DNA of 64,000 bases from Clostridium sp. AM30-24 (GCF_003480435.1 NZ_QUJB01000003.1:144804-208803); one strand, 5' to 3'; positions 53,540 through 62,401 are shown, counted from the first letter of the stretch. Numbers and translations: made by a program. The notes: a model not told the origin generated them from the sequence alone.

Positions 53540-54956
53540 ACCGAATCCGAAGGCAAACCGGAATATCCTCTGGTTTGTGTATGCGGCAGTATTTCTGTTT
53601 CTTGCCATGGGAATCTATGTTGGATATTTCCTTGCTGTGAAGAGTGATGCGGTGATCGATAATCCATACAATGCCAGAGTGAATATTTTTGAGGAACGGG
53701 TCACACGTGGGAAGATCCTTGCAGATGATGGGACAGTACTTGCAAGGACGGTCACAGCGACGGATTCCAATGGTACAGAGACACGGGAATACCCTTATGG
53801 CAGCCTGTTCGCCCATGCGGTGGGCTACTCGACGGTGGGAAAGACGGGGATCGAGTCTCTTGCAAACTTTGAACTTTTAAGGTCCCATACAAACCTCATC
53901 GAGCAGACCGCTGATGAGATCATGGGCAGGAAGAGTGTCGGTGACAATGTGGTGACGACCCTGAATGTGAACTTACAGCAGATCGCGTCGGATGCCCTCG
54001 GAAAGCACCGTGGAGCGGTCATTGCCATTGAACCGGATACCGGAAAGATCCTCTGTATGGTTTCAAAGCCGTCCTTTGATCCCAATACGGTGGCGGCAAA
54101 CTGGAATGACCTCGTAAACGGGGACAGCACGGAGGCAAGAATGTTGAACCGTGCGACTCAGGGACTTTACCCTCCGGGATCGACCTTTAAGATCGTTACG
54201 GCATTGGAGTACATGAGGGAACATCCGGGAGCGTACAACGATTATCATTTTGACTGCAGTGGAATCTTCACATTTGAGAACAACAAGATCCAGTGCTATC
54301 ACAAGATCGCTCACGGATCTCAGGATTTTACTCAGGCATTCGCGAATTCCTGCAATGGGGCGTTCGCAAACCTCGGTACGGAGCTTGACCGGACGAGCTA
54401 CAGGAATCTTGCAGAGCAGTTATTATTTAACAGAAGCCTGCCTCTTGATATTCCGTATAGCAGAAGCACGTTCCCAATGCAGCCGGACGCTGAGGCGTGG
54501 GAAATCTTACAGACGAGCATTGGTCAGGGGCAGACCCTGATGTCTCCGATGCACAATCTCCTGATCACTGCAGCGATCGCAAACGGCGGAATCTTAATGA
54601 AACCGTATCTGATGGATCATGTGGAAAACTCAGGCGGGGATGTGATCCGAAAATTTTCGCCGTCTGCAGTGGGAGAGCTGATGGTCCCCAACGAGGCGGA
54701 CGCTTTAAAAAATCTGATGGTACAGGTAGTCAATGTAGGTACGGGATCTGCCCTGAAGCGGGATTCCTATCAGGTAGCGGGAAAGACGGGATCCGCGGAA
54801 TTTGACAAAGGGAAAGAGACCCACGCCTGGTTCGTCGGTTTTGCACCGGCGGATGATCCGAAGATCGCGATATGTGTCATCGTTGAGGAAGGCGGCTCCG
54901 GCGGACGTACGGCGGCACCGATCGCGGCAAAAATGTTTGACGCGTGGCTGCAGTAA
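53526..54956 (+). CDS. Class B penicillin-binding protein (transpeptidase)
   Basis: A GTG start overlapping the SEDS gene by 14 nt gives 476 residues, short for the class and resembling actinobacterial PbpA. An N-terminal helix (about 14-36) anchors it. A small dimerisation region precedes the transpeptidase domain with catalytic S219 in GSTFK, the second motif SCN (ANSCNGAF) and KTGS (VAGKTGSAEF). It crosslinks peptide stems made by its SEDS partner. No PASTA domain is visible. Confidence 0.93.
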   Translation: MKKSKPNPKANRNILWFVYAAVFLFLAMGIYVGYFLAVKSDAVIDNPYNARVNIFEERVTRGKILADDGTVLARTVTATDSNGTETREYPYGSLFAHAVGYSTVGKTGIESLANFELLRSHTNLIEQTADEIMGRKSVGDNVVTTLNVNLQQIASDALGKHRGAVIAIEPDTGKILCMVSKPSFDPNTVAANWNDLVNGDSTEARMLNRATQGLYPPGSTFKIVTALEYMREHPGAYNDYHFDCSGIFTFENNKIQCYHKIAHGSQDFTQAFANSCNGAFANLGTELDRTSYRNLAEQLLFNRSLPLDIPYSRSTFPMQPDAEAWEILQTSIGQGQTLMSPMHNLLITAAIANGGILMKPYLMDHVENSGGDVIRKFSPSAVGELMVPNEADALKNLMVQVVNVGTGSALKRDSYQVAGKTGSAEFDKGKETHAWFVGFAPADDPKIAICVIVEEGGSGGRTAAPIAAKMFDAWLQ

Positions 54957-55054
54957 AAAGGAAAGATACCCGGAAGCTTTTGGGCACAGCCAAAGGAGAC
55001 GGGAAAATGCAGGATGCGGAAATAATGGCGATCGAGAAAAGAAATATGTATCGA

Positions 55055-55082
55055 ATAAAAGAAAAATGATATTTTCTTTTAT
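55055..55082. terminator. AT-rich hairpin before galE
   Basis: ATAAAAGAAAA pairs with TTTTCTTTTAT around a 6-nt loop, in the 224-nt spacer after the PBP gene. Termination is possible but the following bases are CCCGGG, so it is uncertain. Confidence 0.4.
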
Positions 55083-55180
55083 CCCGGGTAGTGTTAAAAT
55101 GATAACGAAGACAGGATCCGGGAAAAGGGATCTGAAAAATAACCGTATCTCAGAACGGCAAAAGTTGGGGGAGGTTCATC

Positions 55181-56197
55181 ATGAGAATTTTAGTAACCGG
55201 CGGTGCAGGATATATCGGAAGCCATACATGTCTGGCACTCTTAGAGCAGGGACATGAGGTCGTTGTTTTTGATAATCTTTACAACGCATCTGAAGAAGCA
55301 TTAAACCGTGTAAAAAAGCTCACGGGAAAGGATCTGACATTTTATAAGGCAGATATGCTGGACCGTGACGCGATGGAAAAGATTTTTGATACAGAAAAGA
55401 TCGATGCAGTGATCCACTTTGCAGGATTAAAGGCTGTAGGTGAGTCTGTTGCAAAACCGTGGGAGTATTACCATAACAATATCACAGGTACTCTGATCCT
55501 TCTTGATGTGATGAGAAAACATGGCGTGAAGAAGATCATCTTCAGCTCCTCCGCTACCGTTTACGGAGATCCGGCTTTCGTTCCGATCACAGAGGAGTGC
55601 CCGAAAGGACAGTGCACAAACCCATACGGACAGACAAAGAGTATGCTGGAACAGATCCTTACAGATATGCAGAAGGCAGATCCGGAGTGGAATGTGATCC
55701 TGCTCCGCTACTTTAATCCGGTCGGAGCACATGAGAGCGGTCTCATCGGAGAAGATCCGGAGGGAATCCCGAACAATCTGACACCGTATATCACGCAGGT
55801 TGCCATCGGAAAATTAAAAGAAGTAGGCGTATTCGGAAACGATTACGATACACCGGATGGAACGGGTGTCCGCGACTATATCCATGTAATGGATCTTGCG
55901 GAAGGCCATGTAAAGGCATTAAAGAAATTTGAGGATAAGCCAGCGGTTTATATCTATAATCTCGGAACAGGTCACGGATACAGCGTTCTTGACGTGATCC
56001 ACGCTTTTTCCAAGGCGGTTGGAAAAGAGATCCCGTATGTGATCAAACCGCGCCGTGCAGGCGATATCGCGACATGCTATTCTGATGCTACAAAGGCAAA
56101 GGTGGAGCTTGGCTGGGAGGCAAAGAGAAACCTCGACGATATGTGTCGTGACGCATGGAACTGGCAGTCCAAGAATCCGAATGGTTATCGTTCATAA
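55181..56197 (+). CDS. galE: UDP-glucose 4-epimerase
   Basis: A 338-residue extended SDR with GGGGGAGG upstream. NAD-binding GGAGYIGSH (residues 7-15), the S-SATVYGDP segment and YGQTKSMLEQ (catalytic Tyr/Lys) are intact, as is NPVGAHESG. It interconverts UDP-glucose and UDP-galactose, linking galactose uptake by the mgl locus at 8-12 kb to sugar nucleotide pools, though the two loci are 43 kb apart. Confidence 0.96.
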   Translation: MRILVTGGAGYIGSHTCLALLEQGHEVVVFDNLYNASEEALNRVKKLTGKDLTFYKADMLDRDAMEKIFDTEKIDAVIHFAGLKAVGESVAKPWEYYHNNITGTLILLDVMRKHGVKKIIFSSSATVYGDPAFVPITEECPKGQCTNPYGQTKSMLEQILTDMQKADPEWNVILLRYFNPVGAHESGLIGEDPEGIPNNLTPYITQVAIGKLKEVGVFGNDYDTPDGTGVRDYIHVMDLAEGHVKALKKFEDKPAVYIYNLGTGHGYSVLDVIHAFSKAVGKEIPYVIKPRRAGDIATCYSDATKAKVELGWEAKRNLDDMCRDAWNWQSKNPNGYRS

Positions 56198-56230
56198 AAA
56201 ATGAATGACTGAACTTTGGTCATAGACAGG

Positions 56231-56266
56231 AAACTCCGGCGGATGTATGGTCTGCCGGAGTTTTTC
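56231..56266 (+). terminator. Terminator of galE
   Basis: AAACTCCGGC pairs with GCCGGAGTTT around a 13-nt loop and is followed by T's. Confidence 0.88.
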
Positions 56267-56357
56267 TATTTCGGCGTAAGATGTGGACCGCAGTGAAAAC
56301 GTGGTTGCAAACACGGGTAAAAAGAAGTATACTAAACTCAGTAAAAAACACACCTGC

Positions 56358-56381
56358 GGAATCTGCCTTCGGGCAGAATCC
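56358..56381 (+). promoter_or_regulatory. UUCG-capped hairpin in the Nudix gene leader
   Basis: GGA-TCTGCC and GGCAGA-TCC pair around a TTCG tetraloop with one A/A mismatch. It ends 15 nt before the AGGAGG of the Nudix gene, so it could influence translation or mark the end of a processed transcript. Confidence 0.4.
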
Positions 56382-56408
56382 CTTGAATGCCTGTCAGGAG
56401 GAATTGCA

Positions 56409-56861
56409 ATGATAGAAGCAACGAGCTGCGGCGGTGTGGTTATATTTCGCGGCAAGATCCTGGTTCTCTATAAGAACTACAGAAACAAGTACGAAGGCTG
56501 GGTCTTACCGAAAGGAACTGTGGAAGCAGGAGAAGAGTTTAAAGAAACGGCTCTCAGAGAGGTGAAGGAGGAGACCGGGGTTCAGGCCCAGATCATTAAG
56601 TACATCGGAAAGAGCCAGTATTCATTTAACACGCCTCAGGATACGGTGGAAAAGGAAGTCCACTGGTATTTAATGATGGCGGACAGTTATTACAGTAAAC
56701 CACAGCGCGAAGAATACTTCGTAGATTCCGGATATTACAAATATTATGAGGCGTATCACCTTTTGAAGTTCTCAAATGAGAAGCAGATTCTGGAAAAAGC
56801 CTACCAAGAATATCTGGATCTGAAACGGTGCAATCTCTGGGGCAGCAAGAAATATTTCTAA
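56409..56861 (+). CDS. Nudix hydrolase
   Basis: The start is ATG 56409, 7 nt after AGGAGG; 150 residues. The Nudix box GTVEAGEEFKETALREVKEETG fits GX5EX7REUXEEXGU fully (about residues 37-59). It should hydrolyse a nucleoside diphosphate linked to another group, such as ADP-ribose, diadenosine tetraphosphate or damaged dNTPs. The substrate cannot be read from the sequence. Terminators on both sides make it a single-gene unit. Confidence 0.9.
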   Translation: MIEATSCGGVVIFRGKILVLYKNYRNKYEGWVLPKGTVEAGEEFKETALREVKEETGVQAQIIKYIGKSQYSFNTPQDTVEKEVHWYLMMADSYYSKPQREEYFVDSGYYKYYEAYHLLKFSNEKQILEKAYQEYLDLKRCNLWGSKKYF

Positions 56862-56877
56862 GCCCCTGAACAGAACG

Positions 56878-56902
56878 AAAACCCTTGGAGACAGGGGTTT
56901 TT
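56878..56902 (+). terminator. Terminator of the Nudix gene
   Basis: AAAACCC pairs with GGGGTTTT around a short loop, with the final T's continuing. Confidence 0.8.
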
Positions 56903-56948
56903 GCTGTATATGGAAACAGAGGCTGCTGATGAGATAAGGAGTAAGACT

Positions 56949-57755
56949 ATGAAAATCATTGACGCACATCTTCATTTCGTGCCGGAGAATTCCTATTTTC
57001 AGGAGATCGCGGTGCGGGCAGAGCACAAAAACACAGAGGAAGATTTAAGGGCGGTCTATAAGAAATATAACATTGAGGGCGGAGTTGTCATGGGAAACCG
57101 GGGCGTGGACCCTGAGAATCATTCCTATCCGGAATTCCTGAAATACTGCGTGGGAATCGACCGGGATTTCCTCGTGAGCACTGATAAAAAGAAGAGTCTG
57201 GATCAGGTGGAAAAAAATTTAAAAAAGGGCACCTGCGTCGGAATCAAGCTGTACCCGGGATACAATAAGGCGTACGTGACAGATGGGGTGTATGAGCCGG
57301 TCTATGATCTGGCAAAGGTGTATAAGAAGCCTGTGGCGATCCATATGGGGCAGACTGCCGGTTCCCACGCCTATTTAAAATACAGCCACCCGCTGACTCT
57401 TGATGAGGCAGCGGTCCGCCATCCGGATGTAACTTTTGTGATGTGCCATTTTGGAAATCCGTGGCTCATGGATGCGTCAGCCGTCGTGGAGAAGAACGAG
57501 AACGTAATGACGGATCTCTCCGGCCTTCTGGAGGGAAAGATCAATTTTCCGAAGCTCTTAGAACAGCAGAGAGGATATTTTGAAGCTTTAAAAACCTGGA
57601 TCTCCTACTGCAGCCAATATGAAAAGTTCATGTTCGGAACCGACTGGCCGTTAGCGAATTATGGAGATTACATTGAAGTTGTAAAATGGCTGATCCCGGA
57701 GGAAGAGTGGGAGAGGGTCTTTTATAAGAATGCAAAGAGAATCTACGGACTATAA
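56949..57755 (+). CDS. Amidohydrolase family protein (PF04909-like)
   Basis: The start is ATG 56949, 8 nt after AAGGAG; 268 residues. It is a TIM-barrel amidohydrolase: DAHLHF (metal HxH) at the N-terminus, GIKLYPGY, VAIHMGQTAG, MCHFGNPWL and FGTDWPL near the end supply the metal His/Asp set. Family members include decarboxylases and lactonases. The substrate is unknown. Confidence 0.87.
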   Translation: MKIIDAHLHFVPENSYFQEIAVRAEHKNTEEDLRAVYKKYNIEGGVVMGNRGVDPENHSYPEFLKYCVGIDRDFLVSTDKKKSLDQVEKNLKKGTCVGIKLYPGYNKAYVTDGVYEPVYDLAKVYKKPVAIHMGQTAGSHAYLKYSHPLTLDEAAVRHPDVTFVMCHFGNPWLMDASAVVEKNENVMTDLSGLLEGKINFPKLLEQQRGYFEALKTWISYCSQYEKFMFGTDWPLANYGDYIEVVKWLIPEEEWERVFYKNAKRIYGL

Positions 57756-57762
57756 GAGAAAT

Positions 57763-57814
57763 GGACTGCCTGAGTTCCACACCAGACGTGGGGGTTCAGG
57801 GCAGTCCGTTTTTT
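57763..57814. terminator. Terminator between converging genes
   Basis: GGACTGCCTGA pairs with TTCAGGGCAGTCC, with an inner CCAC/GTGG, and a run of T's follows on the plus strand. It overlaps the stop codon of the converging BrkB-like gene. Confidence 0.85.
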
Positions 57815-58674
57815 CTATAAAACAGTAAAAACCAGTTGATCTCCGCTCCCACAAACAGGATACAGATCGAGGCATAAAGCCACAGCATAAAAAGGATCAC
57901 TGCAGTCAGGCTCCCGTATGTGACGGCGTATGAGCCGAAGTAGCGGAAATAAACGGAAAATGCCAGAGATGTGAGTGCCCATCCCGCAGCGGAGAACATC
58001 GCTCCGGGAATCTGATCGCAAGGTGAAAGTTTCCGATGCGGGAGAGCTGTGTAGAGGGCAATGAAAAAAATCGTCAGCATGATAAACATCACGAGTCCAC
58101 GGCAGAGGGAGAGCATCCCTGACAGGTATGACAGGGCAGGGATCCATTTTAACAGCATTTTCTGCAGAAAACTTCCGAACACAAGGAGCGCGAGGCTCGC
58201 TACGCACATAAGGGAAAATACCAGAGTGTAGACGCTGCAGAGGGCTCTGCGACGAATATAATTTCGTGGGGATGTAACGCCGAATACCCGGTTTAACCCT
58301 TTCTCGATTCCGAGCATCCCTTTCGATGCAGACCAGACTGCAGCCACAGCAGTCACAGAGATCAGTGCTGCGGGGGAGTCAGAGTGCAGGGTGTCCAGAA
58401 GATAGAGGAAAAGTCCCCGGAACCGGTCCGGAATCGCCGGCAGCAGAAACCGCAGAAGATCCGCTTCATGGATCATGGGAGCGGTCTGGATCAGGGCAAG
58501 AAGCACCATGAAAAACGGAAACGCAGCCATGATGATGAAAAATGAAGCCTGCGCGGCATACACGGACATTTCGTCCATGGAATATTTTAAATAGACCTGT
58601 CGTCCCAAAAGAAACAGACGAAACATAAAATTTTTGACCTCCTCACGATCACTCAGGAAATCCTGAGCGGTCAT
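57796..58674 (-). CDS. YihY/BrkB family membrane protein
   Basis: A 292-residue protein with about six hydrophobic segments and the family landmarks AAQASFFIIMAAFPFFMVLLALI, VTAVAAVWSASKGM, GLNRVFGVTSPRNYIRRR and YGSLTAVILFMLWLY. Family members were once called ribonuclease BN and are now viewed as membrane transport or envelope proteins of uncertain function. It is a single gene with no close partner. Confidence 0.9.
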   Translation of the reverse strand: MTAQDFLSDREEVKNFMFRLFLLGRQVYLKYSMDEMSVYAAQASFFIIMAAFPFFMVLLALIQTAPMIHEADLLRFLLPAIPDRFRGLFLYLLDTLHSDSPAALISVTAVAAVWSASKGMLGIEKGLNRVFGVTSPRNYIRRRALCSVYTLVFSLMCVASLALLVFGSFLQKMLLKWIPALSYLSGMLSLCRGLVMFIMLTIFFIALYTALPHRKLSPCDQIPGAMFSAAGWALTSLAFSVYFRYFGSYAVTYGSLTAVILFMLWLYASICILFVGAEINWFLLFYRKNGLP

Positions 58675-58787
58675 GTCCTTTCTTTTACATAAAGACCTTT
58701 CGACCTCAACATCTTAACATGGAGAGCGAAAAATAACAAGAGCAGTGATCCTGAACTGAAAATTCCGTACAATACAGTGGTGGTACT

Positions 58788-58858
58788 GGATTTTGCCGAT
58801 TTGGAATGCGAAGCATCAGCAAAATCAGTTACTGTTTGCACGGCGTGAACAGTTACTA
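58788..58858 (+). repeat. Two-hairpin intergenic repeat copy
   Basis: GATTTTGC/GCAAAATC with inner ATGC-GAA-GCAT is followed directly by GTTACTGTT...TGAACAGTTAC (58828-58856). It has the same order of parts as the reverse complement of 37599-37670, including GATTTGGAAT. The rest of 58675-59074 holds no gene I can support; a short plus-strand frame at 58806-59078 lacks a ribosome binding site and any protein-like character. Confidence 0.6.
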
Positions 58859-59074
58859 TGGAATCACTGAGACTGGAGACCGTAATGTCATTTTCGAGAG
58901 AATCTGCGGTAAAAACAGAAGATCATGCCGGAATTCTGAAAAAGAGTACAGGTTTCGTCGACAAAAACCTAAAAAAACCGGACACAAAATCGTTCTAAAT
59001 TCCGTTCTAATTACATACAGATATACGGTAAAAAGCCGTATAGCGGAAAAAACAATCAAAAAGGAGAAAATACA

Positions 59075-59713
59075 ATGACAGAAAAAGGAATGGAAAACAA
59101 CAAAGTAACCGTAATTGGGACGATCGTTTCGGGATTCACATTCAGCCATGCCGTGTTCGGGGAGGGATTTTATCTGGTGGATCTCCTTGTAAACCGTTTG
59201 AGTGAACAGGCGGATCTGATTCCGCTTATGATATCGGAACGTCTGATCGACGTGACAAAGGATTATCAGGGCTGTACGATAGAAGCTTCCGGACAGTTCC
59301 GGTCCTACAACCGTCATGAGGGGACGAAGAACCGTCTGGTACTGTCTGTGTTTGTCAGAGAAGTCCGTTTCCTGGAGGAGTTCACGGACTACACAAAAAC
59401 AAACCAGATCTTCTTAGACGGATATATCTGTAAGGAACCGGTTTATCGGAAAACACCGCTCGGAAGAGAGATCGCAGACCTTTTGGTGGCAGTGAACCGC
59501 CCATACGGCAAGTCTGACTATATCCCATGCATTGCCTGGGGACGCAATGCAAGATACGCTTCCGGGTTTGGTGTCGGAACCAGGATCCAGATCTGGGGCC
59601 GTGTCCAGAGCCGGGAGTACACGAAAAAGGTCAGTGAGACGGAATGCGAAAAACGCGTGGCCTATGAGGTATCCGTGAGCAAGCTGGAATGTGCGGATCA
59701 CACAGAATCGTAG
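59075..59713 (+). CDS. Single-stranded DNA-binding (SSB/OB-fold) protein
   Basis: A 212-residue protein with AAGGAG upstream; an alternative ATG at 59090 would remove five residues. Two OB-fold-like halves can be seen: residues about 8-95 (KVTVIGTIVSGFTF...GQFRSYN) and about 108-205 (NQIFLDGYICKEPVYRKTPLGREIADLLVAVNRPYG...IQIWGRVQSREY). The second half has the SSB-type hallmark pattern. It is not the chromosomal SSB, whose layout differs, and may act in a specialised DNA context. Confidence 0.82.
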   Translation: MTEKGMENNKVTVIGTIVSGFTFSHAVFGEGFYLVDLLVNRLSEQADLIPLMISERLIDVTKDYQGCTIEASGQFRSYNRHEGTKNRLVLSVFVREVRFLEEFTDYTKTNQIFLDGYICKEPVYRKTPLGREIADLLVAVNRPYGKSDYIPCIAWGRNARYASGFGVGTRIQIWGRVQSREYTKKVSETECEKRVAYEVSVSKLECADHTES

Positions 59714-59887
59714 AAATTACGTGGCGGTCCAGTACCTTAACAGTACATAGCTTTCTTCATCCGATCCAGGGTGATCGCTCCGGCGGACGGGTAAATCCCT
59801 TGCAAACAGGATCAAGATGTGATAATATAACAGAACAGAAGCCCTAAAAGCTTCGGCTAACGGTATACACAAAGTGAGGGAGAAATC

Positions 59888-60394
59888 ATGGCAAGTGGCA
59901 GAGTCCGTGTGATCTGTGGACCTGGATATGGAAAATCCGCATCTGCATTGGGATATGCGATGATGGGCGTTTTCCACGGAAAAAGGGTCATTATGGTACA
60001 GTTCTTGAAAGGGATGCTGGGAGAGGGAGCGGCGGACGTCCTGAAACGTCTCGAGCCGGATCTGAAATTCTTCCGTTTTGAGCATTCCAAAGAACGGTTT
60101 GAGGACCTTCCGGAGGAGCAGAAACAAGAGGAACTGATGAACATGCGGAATGGATTCAATTTCGCCAGAAAGGTGATGACGACCGGTGAATGTGATGTTC
60201 TGATTCTGGATGAGATCCTTGGAATCGTGGATCAGGGAATTATTTCGCAGGAGGAATTCCGGAACTTTCTCGAGTCAAGAGATGAGGAGACGGAACTGGT
60301 CATGACCGGGCGGGTGTGTCCGGAGGGCATTGAGAGATATGTGACCGATATTGCACGAGTGGAAAACATTGACGTTGACAATCATCAGGAATGA
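59888..60394 (+). CDS. Cob(I)alamin adenosyltransferase-like (CobA/BtuR family) ATPase
   Basis: A 168-residue protein with GAGGGAG upstream. The N-terminal P-loop reads CGPGYGKSASALGYAM; authentic CobA has GNGKGKTTAA, so the lysine after the second glycine is replaced by Tyr. IMVQFLKG, LILDEILG and TGRVCPEGI match the family. Members adenosylate cob(I)alamin or cobyrinate. No other cobalamin genes lie nearby and the P-loop is altered, so a changed nucleotide-dependent role is possible. Confidence 0.82.
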   Translation: MASGRVRVICGPGYGKSASALGYAMMGVFHGKRVIMVQFLKGMLGEGAADVLKRLEPDLKFFRFEHSKERFEDLPEEQKQEELMNMRNGFNFARKVMTTGECDVLILDEILGIVDQGIISQEEFRNFLESRDEETELVMTGRVCPEGIERYVTDIARVENIDVDNHQE

Positions 60395-60404
60395 TGATAC
60401 CATA

Positions 60405-60640
60405 AATGATAAGTAGAGGTCGCGCCTGACATGAGTAGACCGGCAGATAATGGGAAATGGCTGCCGGAGAAAAGGGGATGGCGCCGAAGAGACAGGAAAA
60501 CAGGTCCCTAAGTTTCCCGTTTCTGGGCATGTGGTGAAGAACCGCATGACTGTCATCTTTAGAAAAAAGATGGAGGGCTGCTTAATCTGGAAGATCCGGG
60601 AGCTGACATCTTATTTGATTTCAGCTCCTTTCTTTTTTGG
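60405..60640 (+). promoter_or_regulatory. Lysine riboswitch (L box) upstream of dapA
   Basis: Conserved L-box elements are seen in order: AGAGGTCGCG with ACATGAGTA, GCCGGAGAAAAGGGGATGG, CGCCGAAGAGA, and GGGCATGTGGTGAAGAACCG then CATGACTGTCAT. A terminator stem (GGAGCTGA/TCAGCTCC at 60599-60628) and a T-rich run follow, so lysine should switch off dapA transcription by attenuation. Confidence 0.92.
60599..60638 (+). terminator. Riboswitch-controlled terminator
   Basis: GGAGCTGA pairs with TCAGCTCC around a 14-nt loop and is followed by TTTCTTTTTT. It is the expression platform of the lysine riboswitch. Confidence 0.88.
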
Positions 60641-60677
60641 ACAATTTCATTTATACAAATAAAGAGGAGGACGCAGT

Positions 60678-61562
60678 ATGGCTATTTTTGAAGGAGCCGG
60701 CGTAGCACTTGTAACGCCATTTAAGGAAAATGGAGCAGTAAATTATGAGGTACTGGAAAGCCTGATCGAGGAACAGATCGCAGGCGGAACAGACTGCATC
60801 GTAGCAATGGGAACAACAGGCGAGTCTGCAACCACATCCGAGGAGGAGCACATTCAGGTGATCCGTTTTGTATGTGAAGTTGTAAACGGAAGGATTCCGG
60901 TGGTAGCGGGAACAGGTTCCAACTGTACACAGACAGCCGTAGATCTCTCCATCGAGGCTGAGGAGGCAGGCGCAGACGGCGTTCTCTTAGTTTCCCCGTA
61001 CTACAATAAAGCGACCCAGAACGGTCTGAAAGCGCACTTCACAAAGATCGCGAATGCCATCAAGATCCCGGCGATCCTCTACAACGTACCGAGCCGTACC
61101 GGCGTGAATATCGCTCCGGAGACCATCGTTGACCTTTGCAGACACGTGGAGAATATCGTTGGTGTCAAGGAAGCAAGCGGAAACTTCTCCGCAGTTGCGA
61201 AGATCCTTCAGCTTTCCGGCGGCTATGTGGATGTATACTCCGGAAATGACGATCAGGTCGTTCCGATGTTGGCTCTCGGCGGAAAAGGCGTGATCTCCGT
61301 TCTCTCCAACGTAGCTCCGAAGCAGACACATGATATGTGTGCAGAGTTCTTCAAGGGCAATATAGAGGCCAGCAGACGGATCCAGTTAAAGGCAATGCCG
61401 TTAATCGAAGCGCTGTTCTCCGAAGTAAACCCGATTCCGGTAAAAGCTGCGTTAAACTTAATGGGTAAGAATGTAGGTGAGCCGAGACTTCCGCTTACAG
61501 TGATGGAACCGCAGCATCAGGAAGTATTAAAGAAAGCAATGCAGGATTTTGGTATTCTGTAA
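60678..61562 (+). CDS. dapA: 4-hydroxy-tetrahydrodipicolinate synthase
   Basis: A 294-residue aldolase-fold enzyme with AGAGGAGG upstream. GMGTTGESATTS-type, YNVPSRTG (Tyr of the catalytic triad) and GVKEASGNF (Schiff-base Lys) motifs are in the expected positions. It condenses pyruvate with aspartate semialdehyde, the first step to lysine and diaminopimelate. The lysine riboswitch upstream controls it. dapB follows after 19 nt. Confidence 0.97.
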   Translation: MAIFEGAGVALVTPFKENGAVNYEVLESLIEEQIAGGTDCIVAMGTTGESATTSEEEHIQVIRFVCEVVNGRIPVVAGTGSNCTQTAVDLSIEAEEAGADGVLLVSPYYNKATQNGLKAHFTKIANAIKIPAILYNVPSRTGVNIAPETIVDLCRHVENIVGVKEASGNFSAVAKILQLSGGYVDVYSGNDDQVVPMLALGGKGVISVLSNVAPKQTHDMCAEFFKGNIEASRRIQLKAMPLIEALFSEVNPIPVKAALNLMGKNVGEPRLPLTVMEPQHQEVLKKAMQDFGIL

Positions 61563-61581
61563 AAGAAAAAGAGGAGACAAC

Positions 61582-62334
61582 ATGATCAGAGCAATTATGA
61601 ATGGCTGCCACGGCGTGATGGGTCATGTGATCACGGATATTGTATCCAAGGATGACGCGATCGAGATCGTTGCTGGCGTAGATATGAACACAGAGAATTA
61701 TGCCGGATATCCGGTGTTTCAGTCCCTCTCCGAGTGTCCGGAGGCAGATGTTATTATTGACTTCTCCACTGCGAAGGCGGTTGACGGATTGCTGAATTAC
61801 TGTGAGGAGAAAAAGGTACCGGTGGTTTTATGTACCACAGGGCTTTCCGAGGATCAGTTAAACCATGTGAAGGAGGCGGGTAAGGTGGACGCAGTTCTCC
61901 GTTCCGCGAACATGTCGATCGGAATCAACCTTCTCATGAAGACGTTGAAAGAGGTTGCCCCGGTCCTCGCGGCAGCAGGATTTGATATTGAGATCTTAGA
62001 GAAGCATCACAACCGCAAGCTCGATGCTCCGAGCGGAACAGCCATTGCTCTTGCGGATGCCATCAATGAAAGTCTTGACAACAGCTACCACTATAAATAT
62101 GACCGTTCCTCCGAGCGTGTCGCGAGAGACCCGAAGGAGATCGGGATCCAGGCGCTGCGCGGCGGCACCATCGTCGGTGAGCACGACATTATGTTCGCGG
62201 GCCGTGACGAGGTCATCACCTTCACCCACACTGCTTATTCCCGCGAGATCTTCGCGAAGGGCGCTGTGGAAGCTGCGAAATTCCTTGCAGGAAAGCCGGC
62301 CGGACTTTACGATATGGCAGATGTGATCGGTTGA
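61582..62334 (+). CDS. dapB: 4-hydroxy-tetrahydrodipicolinate reductase
   Basis: The start is ATG 61582, 6 nt after GAGGAG; 250 residues. The N-terminal cofactor motif is IMNGCHGVMG, the catalytic signature EKHHNRKLDAPSGTA is intact, and FTHTAYSREIFAKGA follows near the end. It reduces the product of DapA with NAD(P)H. It forms one riboswitch-controlled operon with dapA. Confidence 0.97.
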   Translation: MIRAIMNGCHGVMGHVITDIVSKDDAIEIVAGVDMNTENYAGYPVFQSLSECPEADVIIDFSTAKAVDGLLNYCEEKKVPVVLCTTGLSEDQLNHVKEAGKVDAVLRSANMSIGINLLMKTLKEVAPVLAAAGFDIEILEKHHNRKLDAPSGTAIALADAINESLDNSYHYKYDRSSERVARDPKEIGIQALRGGTIVGEHDIMFAGRDEVITFTHTAYSREIFAKGAVEAAKFLAGKPAGLYDMADVIG

Positions 62335-62355
62335 GCCACTTTTTTCCAAAATACT

Positions 62356-62400
62356 TCTCCTTTCTATGGTACATAATAGCCGTAGAAAGGAGATTATTTT
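62356..62400 (+). promoter_or_regulatory. Hairpin covering the ribosome binding site of the small lipoprotein gene
   Basis: An 11-bp perfect stem, TCTCCTTTCTA with TAGAAAGGAGA, includes the AAAGGAG used by the ATG at 62402, and TTATTTTT follows. It could be the dapAB terminator, an on/off translation switch for the lipoprotein, or both. Confidence 0.6.
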
Positions 62401-62401
62401 T

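Noticed and set aside
54497..55257. Plus-strand frames overlapping the PBP and galE genes
   Set aside because: They lie in other frames of well-supported genes, are Arg/Gly/Ser-rich and have no start signals.
58806..59078. A 90-residue plus-strand frame
   Set aside because: It overlaps the intergenic repeat, is Lys/Arg-rich with no family or ribosome binding site, and ends over the start of the SSB-like gene.
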